Positions 28,817 through 38,469 are shown, numbered from the stretch's first letter. The stretch: 64,000 nucleotides of DNA from Streptomyces sp. HUAS CB01 (GCF_030406905.1 NZ_CP129137.1:1987001-2051000); one strand, 5' to 3'. The notes: generated from the sequence alone by a model not told the origin. Numbers and translations: made by a program.

Positions 28817-29215
28817 ATGCAGTCGACCGCCACGGTGCTGGTGTACAGCGACAACGCCGGCACCCGCGAACAGGTGCGGCTCGCCACGGGCCGCCGCCCG
28901 GCCGCCGACGTTCCCGCGGTCGAGTTCATCGAGTGCGCGACCCTGCCCGCGGTGCTCAAGGAGCTGGACAAGGGCGGGATCGACGTCTGCGTGCTCGACG
29001 GCGAGGCGGTGCCCGCCGGCGGCATGGGCGTGTGCAGGCAGCTCAAGGACGAGATCTTCCGCTGCCCGCCGGTCCTGGTGCTGATGGGGCGCCCGCAGGA
29101 CGCCTGGCTGGCCACCTGGAGCCGCGCGGACGCCGCGGTGACGCTCCCCGTCGACCCGGTGGAGTTCGCCGACGCCCTGGCCGGCCTGCTGCGCGGAGGA
29201 CGGGCCGCGGCCTGA
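28817..29215 (+). CDS. Receiver-like domain protein, probably a pseudo-receiver
   Basis: 132 residues that follow the alternating strand-helix pattern of a CheY-type receiver without an output domain. Asp residues occur in VLVYSDNAGTREQ (acidic pocket) and in DVCVLDGEAVPAGG (phosphoacceptor position). The switch Thr/Ser is replaced in VLVLMGRPQDA, and the Lys-Pro switch is replaced by LP in AAVTLPVDPVEF. Without these residues it probably does not work as a normal phosphorylated receiver. It lies between ctaE and an L,D-transpeptidase gene. Its role is unknown to me; I infer a protein-protein regulator. Confidence 0.75.
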   Translation: MQSTATVLVYSDNAGTREQVRLATGRRPAADVPAVEFIECATLPAVLKELDKGGIDVCVLDGEAVPAGGMGVCRQLKDEIFRCPPVLVLMGRPQDAWLATWSRADAAVTLPVDPVEFADALAGLLRGGRAAA

Positions 29216-29238
29216 GGCCGGGGCCCGTCCCGCTCGCC

Positions 29239-30492
29239 TCAGACCCGGGGGCGCAGCCGTGCGACGTCGGCCGCGCTGCTGCCGTCCCGGGTGCCCTCCA
29301 GCAGCGCGCTGCCGGCGCGCCATTCGTCCCATTCGAGGTTCCAGTCGCCGAAGCCGTTCCCGAACGGGTCCATCGGGGCACCCAGGCTGTTGACGACCTT
29401 GACGATGTCACCCTCACGGACGGTCCTGAAGAACCAGGCCGCGTTGCCGGTGGACATGCCGGTGCAGCCGTGGCTGACGTTCGCGTACCCCTGGGAGCCG
29501 ACGGACCACGGCGCGGCGTGGACGTACTCACCGCTCCAGGTGACCCGCGTCGCGTAGTAGACGGGCAGGTCGTAGGACTCCGCGCTGCCCACCGGGATGC
29601 CGATGCTGGTACCGCGCATACGGACGAAGTACTCCTTGCCGAGCACCACCTTGACGCCGTTGCGCGTGGAGAAGCCCGGCTTGCCGGTGGTCACCGGAAT
29701 GGTGTTGATCACTTCCCCGTTGCGCTTGACCGTCATCTGGTGCGTGGAGGCGTCGGTGACGGCCTCCACGCGGTCGCCGATGGTCAGCTTCAGGGGCTTC
29801 GTGGGACCGCCGTACAGCCGGTCTCCGACCTTCACGCCGTCCAGGTTGCTGCGCACCTCGACGGAGGCGCCGGCGGGCCAGTACTCCTTCGGGCGGTAGT
29901 GCAGCTTCTTGTCGTCCACCCAGTGCCAGGCGCCCTCGACCTCGGGGGACGAGGTGACCTTGAGGGACCGTTCGACCGCGGCCCGGTCGGCCTTGGCTGC
30001 CACGGGGTGGTTGAGCTCGGCGATGACGGGCTGGCCGACCCCGTACGTGCCCGTCTTCGGACCCAGTTCCACGCCCAGGAGCCGCTTCGGGGAGGCGGTC
30101 TCGAAAGTGAGCGTACGGACGCCGGGAGCGCCGCCGCCGTTCTCCGTGGAGACCTTGACGGTGTAGCGCGTTCCGGCCGCGAGAGGGCCCGTGGAGCGCC
30201 ATCTCGCCCCGTTCGCGGAGAGTTCGCCCGCCAGATAGCGACCGGCGGTGTCGACGGCGGTGACGTCCGTGATCCGGCCGTCCTTGCCCTTGGCGGTGAC
30301 CACCAGGGGCTTGTCCGGATCCGCCTTGGTGCCCGAGGGGGGCGCGTTGAAGGCGACCTGACGCGCCGCGTCGTACGGCCTCGCCGACAACGGGTGGCTG
30401 TCCTGGCCGCTGCACGCGGTCACCCCGGCCCCGAGGGCCAGGGCGAGCACGGTGCAGCTCGCTACGGTGCGCTTGCGCGGCGTGTCGTTCAT
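29239..30492 (-). CDS. L,D-transpeptidase lipoprotein (YkuD family)
   Basis: 417 residues from the ATG at 30492. The N-terminus is a lipoprotein signal with lipobox GVTAC and Cys27 as the anchor. Two Ig-like beta domains occupy about 50-250. The C-terminal YkuD domain has the catalytic motif SHGCTGMS with the nucleophile Cys, and upstream GEYVHAAPWSVGSQG. The enzyme should make 3-3 crosslinks in peptidoglycan outside the membrane, the form important in actinobacteria. The C-terminal tail after the YkuD domain contains a Trp/Asp-rich segment, DWNLEWDEWRAG. It is separated from ctaF by a strong terminator. Confidence 0.93.
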   Translation of the reverse strand: MNDTPRKRTVASCTVLALALGAGVTACSGQDSHPLSARPYDAARQVAFNAPPSGTKADPDKPLVVTAKGKDGRITDVTAVDTAGRYLAGELSANGARWRSTGPLAAGTRYTVKVSTENGGGAPGVRTLTFETASPKRLLGVELGPKTGTYGVGQPVIAELNHPVAAKADRAAVERSLKVTSSPEVEGAWHWVDDKKLHYRPKEYWPAGASVEVRSNLDGVKVGDRLYGGPTKPLKLTIGDRVEAVTDASTHQMTVKRNGEVINTIPVTTGKPGFSTRNGVKVVLGKEYFVRMRGTSIGIPVGSAESYDLPVYYATRVTWSGEYVHAAPWSVGSQGYANVSHGCTGMSTGNAAWFFRTVREGDIVKVVNSLGAPMDPFGNGFGDWNLEWDEWRAGSALLEGTRDGSSAADVARLRPRV

Positions 30493-30545
30493 GAGCACAC
30501 GCTATGAAGAACCTCCGGCAGCGGCGCGCCGGATGACTGCAAACG

Positions 30546-30588
30546 AGGGGCCCGGACACCACCCTTTCGGGTCAGTGTCCGGGCCCCT
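30546..30588 (-). terminator. Terminator after ctaCDF
   Basis: A perfect 14-bp stem (AGGGGCCCGGACAC, 30546-30559, with 30575-30588) lies 25 bp past the ctaF stop and before the L,D-transpeptidase start. Confidence 0.85.
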
Positions 30589-30612
30589 GCGTGGTCCGGA
30601 GCGGTGCGGCCG

Positions 30613-31011
30613 CTACTGGTTCTGGTTCTCTCCGCGGTAGTACTCGAACACCCAGCCGAAAACGCCGACCAGGATCAGCGGGGCCGAGAAGTACATGATC
30701 CACCAGCCCATCGCGACGGACAGGAAGGCCAGCGCACCGCCGAACGCGAGGGAGAGCGGCTGCCAGCTGTGCGGCGAGAAGAAGCCGACCTCACCGGCCT
30801 CGTCCGCGACGTCGGCCTCCTTGTCGTCCTGTGCCATGGCGTCCACTCGCCGGGCCGTGAAGGCCAGGTAGTAGCCGATCATGATGCTCAGGCCGAAGGC
30901 CAGGAAGAGCGCGGTCGTACCGGCCGGCTCCTTCGACCACACGCCGTAGAGGATGGCCATGGCGAGGATGAAGACGCTCAGCCAGATGAACATCCTGCCT
31001 TGGATCTTCAC
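30613..31011 (-). CDS. ctaF: Cytochrome c oxidase subunit IV (actinobacterial)
   Basis: 132 residues with about four membrane helices: the N-terminal [54 protein letters not shown] and the final [18 protein letters not shown]. This small subunit is specific to actinobacterial aa3 oxidases. It overlaps ctaD by 4 bp and ends the ctaCDF operon. Confidence 0.95.
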   Translation of the reverse strand: MKIQGRMFIWLSVFILAMAILYGVWSKEPAGTTALFLAFGLSIMIGYYLAFTARRVDAMAQDDKEADVADEAGEVGFFSPHSWQPLSLAFGGALAFLSVAMGWWIMYFSAPLILVGVFGWVFEYYRGENQNQ

Positions 31012-32738
31012 TTGCCGGCCTCCTTGTCAGCGGTGATGGCACCGTGACCGGCGTGGTCGAGCTGGTCGAGAGCCGCGATCTCCGGGTGGTGCAGATCGAA
31101 GGCCGGGGATTCGGAGCGGATCCGCGGCAGGGTGAGGAAGTTGTGCCGCGGCGGCGGGCAGGACGTCGCCCATTCGAGCGAACGGCCGTAGCCCCACGGG
31201 TCGTCGACCTCGATCTTCTTGCCGTACTTGGCCGTCTTCCACACGTTGTAGACGAACGGGAGGATCGACAGGCCGAGCAGGAACGAGCTGATCGTCGAGA
31301 TGGTGTTCAGCGCGGTGAAGCCGTCGGCGGCCAGGTAGTCCGCGTAACGCCGCGGCATGCCCTCGGCGCCCAGCCAGTGCTGGACCAGGAACGTGCCGTG
31401 GAAGCCGATGAACAGCGTCCAGAACGTGATCTTGCCGAGGCGCTCGTCCAGCATCTTGCCGGTGAACTTCGGCCACCAGAAGTGGAATCCGGCGAACATC
31501 GCGAAGACCACGGTGCCGAAGACGACGTAGTGGAAGTGCGCGACGACGAAGTACGAGTCGGAGACGTGGAAGTCCATCGGGGGCGAGGCCAGGATGACGC
31601 CGGTCAGACCACCGAAGGTGAAGGTGATCAGGAAGCCGATCGTCCAGAGCATCGGGGTCTCGAAGGACAACGAGCCCTTCCACATGGTGCCGATCCAGTT
31701 GAAGAACTTCACACCGGTCGGTACCGCGATCAGGAAGGTCATGAAGGAGAAGAACGGCAGCAGCACCCCGCCGGTGACGTACATGTGGTGGGCCCACACG
31801 GTCACGGACAGACCGGCGATCGCGATGGTCGCGGCCACCAGGCCGATGTAGCCGAACATCGGCTTGCGGCTGAACACCGGAATGATCTCGGAGACGATGC
31901 CGAAGAACGGCAGCGCGATGATGTACACCTCCGGATGGCCGAAGAACCAGAAGAGGTGTTGCCACAGCAACGCGCCGCCGTTGGCCGCGTCGAAGATGTG
32001 GGCGCCGAACTTGCGGTCCGCCTCCAGGGCGAACAGGGCGGCGGCCAGCACCGGGAAGGCCAGCAGGACCAGCACACCGGTCAGCAGCACGTTCCAGGTG
32101 AAGATCGGCATGCGGAACATCGTCATGCCCGGGGCGCGCATGCAGATGATCGTGGTGATGAAGTTGACCGAGCCGAGGATCGTGCCGAAGCCGGAGAAGG
32201 CCAGACCCATGATCCACAGATCGGCGCCGACACCCGGCGAGCGGACGGCGTCCGACAGCGGGGAGTAGGCGAACCAGCCGAAGTCGGCCGCACCGTTCGG
32301 GGTGAGGAAGCCGCCCACCGCGATGAGCGAGCCGAAGAGGTAGAGCCAGTACGCGAACATGTTCAGCCGCGGGAACGCCACGTCGGGCGCGCCGATCTGC
32401 AGCGGCATGATCCAGTTGGCGAATCCGGCGAACAGCGGCGTCGCGAACATCAGCAGCATCACGGTGCCGTGCATCGTGAACGCCTGGTTGAACTGCTCGT
32501 TCGACATGATCTGCGTGCCCGGACGGGCGAGCTCGGCGCGCATGAAGAGCGCCATGACGCCGCCGATGCAGAAGAAGAAGAACGAGGTCGCCAGGTAGAG
32601 CGTGCCGATCGTCTTGTGGTCGGTGGTGGTGAGCCACTTCACGACCACGTTGCCGGGCTGCCGGCGCCGGACGGGGAGCTCGTTCTCGTACGAGTCGTCG
32701 GCCGTCGCGGCACCCTGGGGTTCGTTGAGGATGCTCAC
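31008..32738 (-). CDS. ctaD: Cytochrome c oxidase subunit I
   Basis: 576 residues, twelve membrane helices. Heme a and CuB ligands are in [33 protein letters not shown] (with the crosslinked Tyr), [11 protein letters not shown] and [11 protein letters not shown]. The D-channel and K-channel residues look intact. It reduces oxygen to water and pumps protons. The gene overlaps ctaC and ctaF by 4 bp at each end, so ctaCDF is a tightly coupled operon. Confidence 0.98.
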   Translation of the reverse strand: MSILNEPQGAATADDSYENELPVRRRQPGNVVVKWLTTTDHKTIGTLYLATSFFFFCIGGVMALFMRAELARPGTQIMSNEQFNQAFTMHGTVMLLMFATPLFAGFANWIMPLQIGAPDVAFPRLNMFAYWLYLFGSLIAVGGFLTPNGAADFGWFAYSPLSDAVRSPGVGADLWIMGLAFSGFGTILGSVNFITTIICMRAPGMTMFRMPIFTWNVLLTGVLVLLAFPVLAAALFALEADRKFGAHIFDAANGGALLWQHLFWFFGHPEVYIIALPFFGIVSEIIPVFSRKPMFGYIGLVAATIAIAGLSVTVWAHHMYVTGGVLLPFFSFMTFLIAVPTGVKFFNWIGTMWKGSLSFETPMLWTIGFLITFTFGGLTGVILASPPMDFHVSDSYFVVAHFHYVVFGTVVFAMFAGFHFWWPKFTGKMLDERLGKITFWTLFIGFHGTFLVQHWLGAEGMPRRYADYLAADGFTALNTISTISSFLLGLSILPFVYNVWKTAKYGKKIEVDDPWGYGRSLEWATSCPPPRHNFLTLPRIRSESPAFDLHHPEIAALDQLDHAGHGAITADKEAGK

Positions 32739-33739
32739 AGTTGGTTCTTCTCCGCATTCCGGGCCGGGTCAGACTGCGCGATGCCCGACGGGATGAAGCC
32801 GGTCTGCCCCTTCTCGGCCAGCTCCTTCAGGTGCTGCTGGTAGCGCTCCGGGGAGACGACCTTGACGTTGAAGAGCATCCGGGAGTGGTCGACACCGCAG
32901 AGCTCGGCGCACTTGCCCAGGAAGGTGCCCTCCTTGTTCGGAGTGACCTCGAAGACGTTGGTGTGACCCGGGATGACGTCCTGCTTGAACAGGAAGGGAA
33001 CCACCCAGAAGGAGTGGATGACGTCCCGCGAGGTCAGGATGAAGCGGACCTTCTCACCCTTCGGCAGCCACAGCGTGGGGCCGGGGTTGCCGGTCTGCGG
33101 GTTCCGGTCGCCCGGGATGCCGGCGTCGTAGACGCCCTCGGCACCCTTGGGGAAGTCGTTGGTGTACTTGTCCGGAATCGCGTTGAGGGTCTTCTGCGCC
33201 GCGGCATCGCCGGTGGCCGGGTTCCCGTCCACGTCCTCGAGGTAGTTGAAGCCCCAGCTCCACTGGTAGCCGACCACGTTGATGGTGTGGGCAGGCTTGT
33301 CGGAGAGGGCCAGGAGCTTCGACTCGTCACGCGCGGTGAAGTAGAACAGCACCGAGACGATGATGAGCGGGACCACGGTGTACAGCGCCTCGATGGGCAT
33401 GTTGTACCGGGTCTGCGGGGGAACCTCGACCTTGGTCCGGCTGCGCCGGTGGAAGATGACGCTCCACAGGATCAGACCCCACACCAGCACGCCCACGGCG
33501 AGGGCAGCCGCCCACGAGCCCTGCCAGAGGGAGAGGATCCGGGGAGCCTCCTCCGTGACGGGGGTGGGCATACCGAGGCGGGGGAAGTCCTCCCAAGTGG
33601 GGGAGCAACCCGTGGCGGTTGCCACGATCAAGCCCGCCGTCAGCACCTGCGGCAGCTTCTGCCGCATCGGGCGCCGCGACATGGGGGTACCGCCCCCGCC
33701 GTTCGGGCGGTGGGGGAGGTCGGAGCCGTTGGGACTCAC
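32735..33739 (-). CDS. ctaC: Cytochrome c oxidase subunit II (CuA)
   Basis: 334 residues from a GTG at 33739 with GGAAGG upstream. The signal peptide ends in the lipobox VATATGC (Cys45), and two membrane helices follow. The CuA ligands are the His in [10 protein letters not shown] and the cluster [13 protein letters not shown] loop of about 35 residues after [16 protein letters not shown] is specific to actinobacteria and contacts QcrC in the supercomplex. The protein receives electrons from the diheme QcrC. A start at 33682 is also possible but has a weaker ribosome site. Confidence 0.96.
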   Translation of the reverse strand: MSPNGSDLPHRPNGGGGTPMSRRPMRQKLPQVLTAGLIVATATGCSPTWEDFPRLGMPTPVTEEAPRILSLWQGSWAAALAVGVLVWGLILWSVIFHRRSRTKVEVPPQTRYNMPIEALYTVVPLIIVSVLFYFTARDESKLLALSDKPAHTINVVGYQWSWGFNYLEDVDGNPATGDAAAQKTLNAIPDKYTNDFPKGAEGVYDAGIPGDRNPQTGNPGPTLWLPKGEKVRFILTSRDVIHSFWVVPFLFKQDVIPGHTNVFEVTPNKEGTFLGKCAELCGVDHSRMLFNVKVVSPERYQQHLKELAEKGQTGFIPSGIAQSDPARNAEKNQL

Positions 33740-33817
33740 GTAGCGCCTTCCCGAGAGTCTCGCCCGCGCGGCCGCCCGCGGCCGTCTGCTGGTCGGTCGC
33801 CGGCCCTGGCGCGGGCA

Positions 33818-33848
33818 GGGGTTTGGATGTTTATGCGGACCAAACCCT
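33818..33848. promoter_or_regulatory. Inverted repeat between ctaC and the cysteine desulfurase fusion
   Basis: GGGTTTGG (about 33820-33827) and CCAAACCC (33840-33847) form 8-bp arms with a 12-base AT-rich spacer (ATGTTTATGCGG). It lies about 80 bp upstream of ctaC, in the divergent promoter region, where an operator or a -10 region could be. No family can be named. Confidence 0.4.
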
Positions 33849-34009
33849 ACTGGACGCTATTTGGGGTCGCGCATGGAGGGTGCCCAACGCGCCGTCCGAC
33901 GACCCGAAGGGGTGGACCGTACGGTTCCGGAGGCCGTGCCTGGCCTGGTCACAGGCCCCGGACTGTGCGCCCGCGGCCGCCTTCTGACGCCTTCTTACGT
34001 CCCGCGCGT

Positions 34010-34015
34010 TAGCGT
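34010..34015 (+). promoter_or_regulatory. -10 element (TAGCGT) of leaderless desulfurase mRNA
   Basis: TAGCGT is followed by 6 bases and then the GTG at 34022, without a ribosome-binding site, which indicates a leaderless message. Confidence 0.45.
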
Positions 34016-34021
34016 GGGCGC

Positions 34022-35389
34022 GTGCCCTACTTCGACGCCGCGTCCTCCGCTCCCCTGCACCCCGTCGCCCGGCAGGCGCTCCAGGCGTCCCTGGACGAGG
34101 GATGGGCGGACCCCGCCCGGCTGTACCGCGAGGGCCGGCGCGCGCGGCTGCTGCTGGACGCGGCACGGGAGGCGACGGCGGACGCCGTGGGCTGCCGCCC
34201 CGACGAGCTCGTTTTCACCTCTTCGGGGACACGTGCCCTCCATACGGGCATCTCGGGCGCCCTCGCCGGCCGGCGGCGGGTCGGGAGTCACCTGGTCGTG
34301 TCCGCGGTCGAGCACTCGGCCGTGCTGCACGCGGCGGAGGGCCGTCCCGTCACCGAGGTGCCCGTGGACCGGTGGGGCGCCGTGTCACCGGGCGGCTTCG
34401 GAGAGGCACTGCGCGCGGACACGGCACTGGCGTGCCTGCAGTCGGCGAACCACGAGGTGGGGACCGAGCAGCCGGTCGCCGAGGTGGCCGAGCGCTGCCG
34501 GACGGCGGGCGTGCCGCTGCTCGTCGACGCCGCGCAGTCCCTCGGCTGGGGCCGGGTCGCCGGGGACTGGTCGTTGCTCACCGCGAGCGCACACAAATGG
34601 GGCGGTCCGGCGGGTGTGGGACTCCTCGTGGTCCGCAAGGGGGTCCGCTTCGCCCCGCAGGACCCCGCCGACGAACGGGAGTCGGGGCGCGCCCCCGGCT
34701 TCGAGAACATCCCGGCGATCGTGGCGGCCGCGGCGTCGCTGCGGGCCGTGCGGGACGAGGCGGGGTCGGAGGCCCGGCGGCTGCGGGAGCTGGTGGACCG
34801 GATCCGCACGCGGGTCCCGGAGCTGGTGCCGGACGTCGAGGTGGTCGGCGACCCGGTGCGCCGGCTCCCCCACCTCGTCACCTTCTCCTGTCTCTACGTC
34901 GACGGGGAGACGGTGCTGCACGAGCTGGACCGGGCGGGCTTCTCCGTCTCCTCGGGCTCGTCCTGCACGAGTTCGACGCTCACCCCGAGCCATGTGCTGC
35001 GGGCGATGGGCGTCCTGAGCGAGGGCAACGTACGGGTGTCCCTGCCGTCGGGCACGGCGGAGGAGGACGTCGACCGCTTCCTGGAGGTCCTGCCGGGGAT
35101 CGTCGCCGGCGTCCGCGGGCGCCTGGGGGCACCGGCGGCCGAGGCCCCTTCGCCCGCCGGGCCCGGGTCCCTCGTGGTGGACGCCCTCGGCAAGCGCTGC
35201 CCCGTCCCCGTCATCGAACTCGCCAAGGTCATCGGGGACGTCCCGGTCGGCGGCACCGTCACCGTGCTCGCCGACGACGAGGCGGCCCGGCTCGACATCC
35301 CCGCCTGGTGCGAGATGCGCGACCAGGAGTACGTGGGCGAGTCCCCCGCTCCCGGCGGGACGGCGTACGTGGTGCGCCGCCGGGGCTGA
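34022..35389 (+). CDS. Cysteine desulfurase fused to a TusA-like sulfurtransferase domain
   Basis: 455 residues from a GTG at 34022. Residues 1 to about 370 are a class V PLP fold: YFDAASSAPLHPVARQ, SAVEHSAVLHA, LVDAAQSLGWG, the Schiff-base Lys in ASAHKWGGPAG, and the active Cys in FSVSSGSSCTSSTLTPSHVL. The last about 75 residues are a TusA/SirA domain with VDALGKRCPVPVIELAK, whose Cys accepts persulfide sulfur. A single chain therefore could remove sulfur from cysteine and hand it on within itself. Acceptors could be tRNA thiolation, cofactor or Fe-S pathways. Fe-S gene erpA and nadA are 4-5 kb away. Confidence 0.9.
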   Translation: MPYFDAASSAPLHPVARQALQASLDEGWADPARLYREGRRARLLLDAAREATADAVGCRPDELVFTSSGTRALHTGISGALAGRRRVGSHLVVSAVEHSAVLHAAEGRPVTEVPVDRWGAVSPGGFGEALRADTALACLQSANHEVGTEQPVAEVAERCRTAGVPLLVDAAQSLGWGRVAGDWSLLTASAHKWGGPAGVGLLVVRKGVRFAPQDPADERESGRAPGFENIPAIVAAAASLRAVRDEAGSEARRLRELVDRIRTRVPELVPDVEVVGDPVRRLPHLVTFSCLYVDGETVLHELDRAGFSVSSGSSCTSSTLTPSHVLRAMGVLSEGNVRVSLPSGTAEEDVDRFLEVLPGIVAGVRGRLGAPAAEAPSPAGPGSLVVDALGKRCPVPVIELAKVIGDVPVGGTVTVLADDEAARLDIPAWCEMRDQEYVGESPAPGGTAYVVRRRG

Positions 35390-35541
35390 CGGCGGCCGCG
35401 TACCGCGCCGGGTGCCTTCCAGGGCGGCGGCTCCGGAAGAACCGGCGGGGTCCCGGCGGGCCCCGGAACGGCGGAACGCCACGCCCGGCAGGGCGCGAGG
35501 CTCTGCGGGCGTGGCGTCCGGGGCCGCGGCGGCGGCCCGGG

Positions 35542-36516
35542 TCAGGACAGGTGCGCCCGGACGTCCGAGGCGGCGTCGTGGCCGTACGCCTTCGTGAAGC
35601 GGTCCATGAAGTGGGCGCGGCGCAGCGTGTACTCCTGGGTGCCCAGCGTCTCGATGACCAGGGTCGCGAGCATGCAGCCGACCTGCGCGGCGCGCTCCTG
35701 GCCGACGCCCCACGACAGGCCCGACAGGAAGCCCGCGCGGAACGCGTCGCCGACGCCCGTCGGGTCGACCTTGGAGTCCTCCTCGGGGCAGCCGACCTCG
35801 ATCGACGGCTCACCCTTGGTCTCGATGCGCACCCCGCGCGAGCCGAGCGTGGTGACGCGGTGCCCGACGCGGTCCAGGATCTCCTCGTCCGTCCAGCCCG
35901 TCTTCGACTCGATGAGCCCCTTCTCGTACTCGTTGGAGAAGAGGTAGGTCGCCCCGTCCAGCAGTATCCGGATCTCGTCGCCGTTCATCCGCGCGATCTG
36001 CTGCGAGAAGTCGGCGGCGAACGGGATGCCCCGGGACCGGCACTCCTCCGTGTGGCGCAGCATCGCCTCGGGGTCGTCGGCGCCGATGAGCACCAGGTCC
36101 AGTCCGCCGACGCGGTCCGCGACCGACTTCAGCTCGATCTGGCGCGCCTCGCTCATCGCGCCCGTGTAGAAGGAGCCGATCTGGTTGTGGTCGGCGTCGG
36201 TCGTGCAGACGAAGCGCGCGGTGTGCAGCACCTCGGAGATCCGTACGGACGCGGTGTCGACGCCGTGCCGGTCGAGCCAGGCGCGGTACTCGTCGAAGTC
36301 GGAGCCCGCCGCTCCGACCAGGACCGGGTTGGTGCCGAGCTGGCCCATCCCGAAGCAGATGTTGGCGCCGACCCCTCCTCTGCGCACATCGAGGTTGTCG
36401 ACGAGGAAGGAGAGGGAGACCGTGTGGAGCTGGTCCGCGACCAGTTGGTCGGCGAAGCGGCCGGGAAAGGTCATCAGATGGTCGGTGGCGATGGAGCCGG
36501 TGACTGCGATTCGCAC
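35542..36516 (-). CDS. adoK: Adenosine kinase, PfkB/ribokinase family
   Basis: 324 residues from a GTG at 36516 with AGGAG upstream. PfkB signatures are GGVGANICFGMGQLG at the N-terminus and DPTGVGDAFRAGFLSG with the catalytic Asp at the C-terminus. The N-terminus AVTGSIATDHLMTFPGRF and the stretch GAMSEARQIELK match, from memory, mycobacterial adenosine kinase (Rv2202c, also 324 residues), including its place beside ctaC. It should phosphorylate adenosine to AMP for purine salvage in the cytoplasm. Another sugar substrate cannot be excluded from sequence alone. Confidence 0.88.
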   Translation of the reverse strand: MRIAVTGSIATDHLMTFPGRFADQLVADQLHTVSLSFLVDNLDVRRGGVGANICFGMGQLGTNPVLVGAAGSDFDEYRAWLDRHGVDTASVRISEVLHTARFVCTTDADHNQIGSFYTGAMSEARQIELKSVADRVGGLDLVLIGADDPEAMLRHTEECRSRGIPFAADFSQQIARMNGDEIRILLDGATYLFSNEYEKGLIESKTGWTDEEILDRVGHRVTTLGSRGVRIETKGEPSIEVGCPEEDSKVDPTGVGDAFRAGFLSGLSWGVGQERAAQVGCMLATLVIETLGTQEYTLRRAHFMDRFTKAYGHDAASDVRAHLS

Positions 36517-36633
36517 GGCTGAGTGCTCCTGGAGGGAGGCGGAGTTGACAGTTAACGCTACCGGTTCGGACAGGCTCCTCTGTAGGACGGAAACTACCCG
36601 ATAGTAGGGCTTTTGCCTCAGCGTCACCCTGCG

Positions 36634-36639
36634 TACGGT
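36634..36639 (+). promoter_or_regulatory. -10 element (TACGGT) before a 76-residue gene
   Basis: TACGGT lies 6 bp before the ATG, with a TTTTGC -35-like hexamer 17 bp upstream of it at 36611-36616. The layout indicates a leaderless transcript and supports the reality of the small gene that follows. Confidence 0.45.
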
Positions 36640-36645
36640 GCCCGT

Positions 36646-36876
36646 ATGCCGAACCCCACGTCGTACATCGCCTTCCGGGAGCGCCGGCCGGCCGAGCCCG
36701 GGCAGATCGAGATCAGTCTGGCGGAGCTGCGCGGCGACAGCGCGCGGATGGCGCCGCACTGGGTGGTGCCGCCGATCGCCGCGGCCGCTCCGGTGCCTCC
36801 GTCGCTGATCCACGGGGTCGCCGTCTCCCCGGCGTCGGTGCGGCTGGTCGGCTCGATGTCCGTGTACGGCGACTGA
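36646..36876 (+). CDS. Small hypothetical protein
   Basis: 76 residues: a short charged N-terminus (SYIAFRERRPAEPGQ), then a repeating pattern of hydrophobic and small residues with VVPPIAAAAPVPPSLIHGV. No domain is recognised, and no membrane helix is obvious. A promoter-like -10 lies 6 bp before the ATG, and the gene sits between adoK and a secreted protein gene, so it is probably real. An ATG at 36613 is upstream of the -10 element and not used. Confidence 0.55.
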   Translation: MPNPTSYIAFRERRPAEPGQIEISLAELRGDSARMAPHWVVPPIAAAAPVPPSLIHGVAVSPASVRLVGSMSVYGD

Positions 36877-36984
36877 CCCGTACTCCAGCGGTCCGCTACG
36901 GCACACGGCGCACTGCGGGAACCGCGCGCTCCCCCACTCCGTCCCATGGGTGTCACCCGAAGAGGGTCCCGAAGGAGCGATGCG

Positions 36985-38469
36985 GTGAGCAGCACAGAGC
37001 ACCCCCAGAAAAGCGTCGACGACGCCGGTGGTCCCGAGGGCACCGTGGTCCGGCGTCTTCGGAGGTCTCCGCTGGCCGTAGCGTCCGTGGCCGCCGCGGT
37101 GCTGCTCGCCGGGGGTGGCGGCGCCTGGCTGGCCACGACCGCCTCCGACGGCGGGGGCGGCGCGCCGGGGACGGACCCGAAGCCCCCGCCGCTGGCGCTG
37201 GACGGCGGCACGGGGATCGCGGTCGGCGAGCCAGGCCCGCACGGCGTGGAGTACCGGGCGCGGACCGCGCTGCCGGACGGCCCCGGTTCCGCTCACCTCT
37301 GGAAGGTGAACGGGACGGTCGGGAAGGCGCAGGTCGAGGCGCTGGCCAGGGCGCTCGGCGTACCGGGCCCACCGCGGCTGCAGGGCGGAGTGTGGAGGTC
37401 CGGTACGGACGGGGACGGCGGCGGCCCCCTGCTCCAGGTGAACCGGCAGGCCCCGGGCACGTGGACGTTCAGCGCCTACGGGCAGCCGAAGGGGGACGAC
37501 TGCGTGAAGAAGAAGGACGTGTGCACCCCCGGCGGGTCGGTGCCCTCGGCGCACCGGCTGCCGTTGGTGCGGACGGTCGGCGAGGAGGCGGCGAAGAAGG
37601 CCGCCGCTCCCGTGCTGGCCGCGCTGGGCCTGGGCGACGCGCGGCTGGACGCGAAGCAGACGCTGGGCACGCACCGGGTCGTGCGCGCGGATCCGCTGGT
37701 CGGCGGCCTGCCCACGTTCGGCTGGGCCACCAGCGTCCACGTGGCCGCCGACGGCACGGTCGGGAACGGCAGCGGGCAGTTGGTGAAGCCGTCCCGGGGA
37801 CCCGAGTACCCGGTGATCGGCGCCGAGGAGACGCTGAAGCGACTGAACGCGGAAGGCGGGGGCGGCACGGTCGGCATCGGGGGCTGCGCGACGCCCGGAC
37901 CGCTGGCGGAGGACGAGCCGGCCGCTCCGTGCGAGCCGAAGAGCGGTACACCGGGCCCGGCCGAGGTGGTGACGATCACCGGGGCGGAGTTCGGGCTGGC
38001 CGTGCACTCCGTCGCGGGACGGCCCGCGCTCGTGCCCTCGTGGCTGTTCTCGACCGAGGCGAAGGGCGAGTCCCGGGGGTCCACGATCACCCGGCCCGCC
38101 GTGGCGCCGGAGTTCCTGAAGCCGGCCGCGCAGCGGCCGCCGGTGCCGTCCGGTACCGCGGTGCCGTCGCCGCCCGACGCCTCGAAGCTGCCGGAGACGA
38201 CGGTGCGGGGCGTGGAGTCGTACGCCGTGGCGAAGGACGGGCGCACCCTGACGCTCCGCTTCTGGGGCGGGGTCTGCAGCGACTACTCGGCGGAGGCGCA
38301 GGAGACCGGCACCGAGGTGAAGGTGAAGATCATCGAGTCGCGGCCGGATCCCGGACGGGTCTGCATCCTGATCGCCAAGGAGCTGACGGAGAAGGTCACG
38401 CTGGACGAGCCGCTCGGTGACCGCACGGTCGTCGACGTCGAGAGCGGTGACGCCGTGCCCCGCAAGTGA
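36985..38469 (+). CDS. Membrane-anchored extracellular protein of unknown function
   Basis: 494 residues from a GTG at 36985 with AAGGAG upstream; an ATG at 36946 is a less likely start. The cytoplasmic N-terminus is followed by one hydrophobic helix (VAVASVAAAVLLAGGGGAWL-like region), then a Gly/Pro-rich linker and a large extracellular portion. The latter has four or more Cys residues that could form disulfides (DDCVKKKDVC, GGCATPGP, WGGVCSD). No catalytic motif is visible. Its place corresponds roughly to Rv2203, a conserved membrane protein between adenosine kinase and the HesB gene in mycobacteria, but length differs. Confidence 0.7.
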   Translation: MSSTEHPQKSVDDAGGPEGTVVRRLRRSPLAVASVAAAVLLAGGGGAWLATTASDGGGGAPGTDPKPPPLALDGGTGIAVGEPGPHGVEYRARTALPDGPGSAHLWKVNGTVGKAQVEALARALGVPGPPRLQGGVWRSGTDGDGGGPLLQVNRQAPGTWTFSAYGQPKGDDCVKKKDVCTPGGSVPSAHRLPLVRTVGEEAAKKAAAPVLAALGLGDARLDAKQTLGTHRVVRADPLVGGLPTFGWATSVHVAADGTVGNGSGQLVKPSRGPEYPVIGAEETLKRLNAEGGGGTVGIGGCATPGPLAEDEPAAPCEPKSGTPGPAEVVTITGAEFGLAVHSVAGRPALVPSWLFSTEAKGESRGSTITRPAVAPEFLKPAAQRPPVPSGTAVPSPPDASKLPETTVRGVESYAVAKDGRTLTLRFWGGVCSDYSAEAQETGTEVKVKIIESRPDPGRVCILIAKELTEKVTLDEPLGDRTVVDVESGDAVPRK

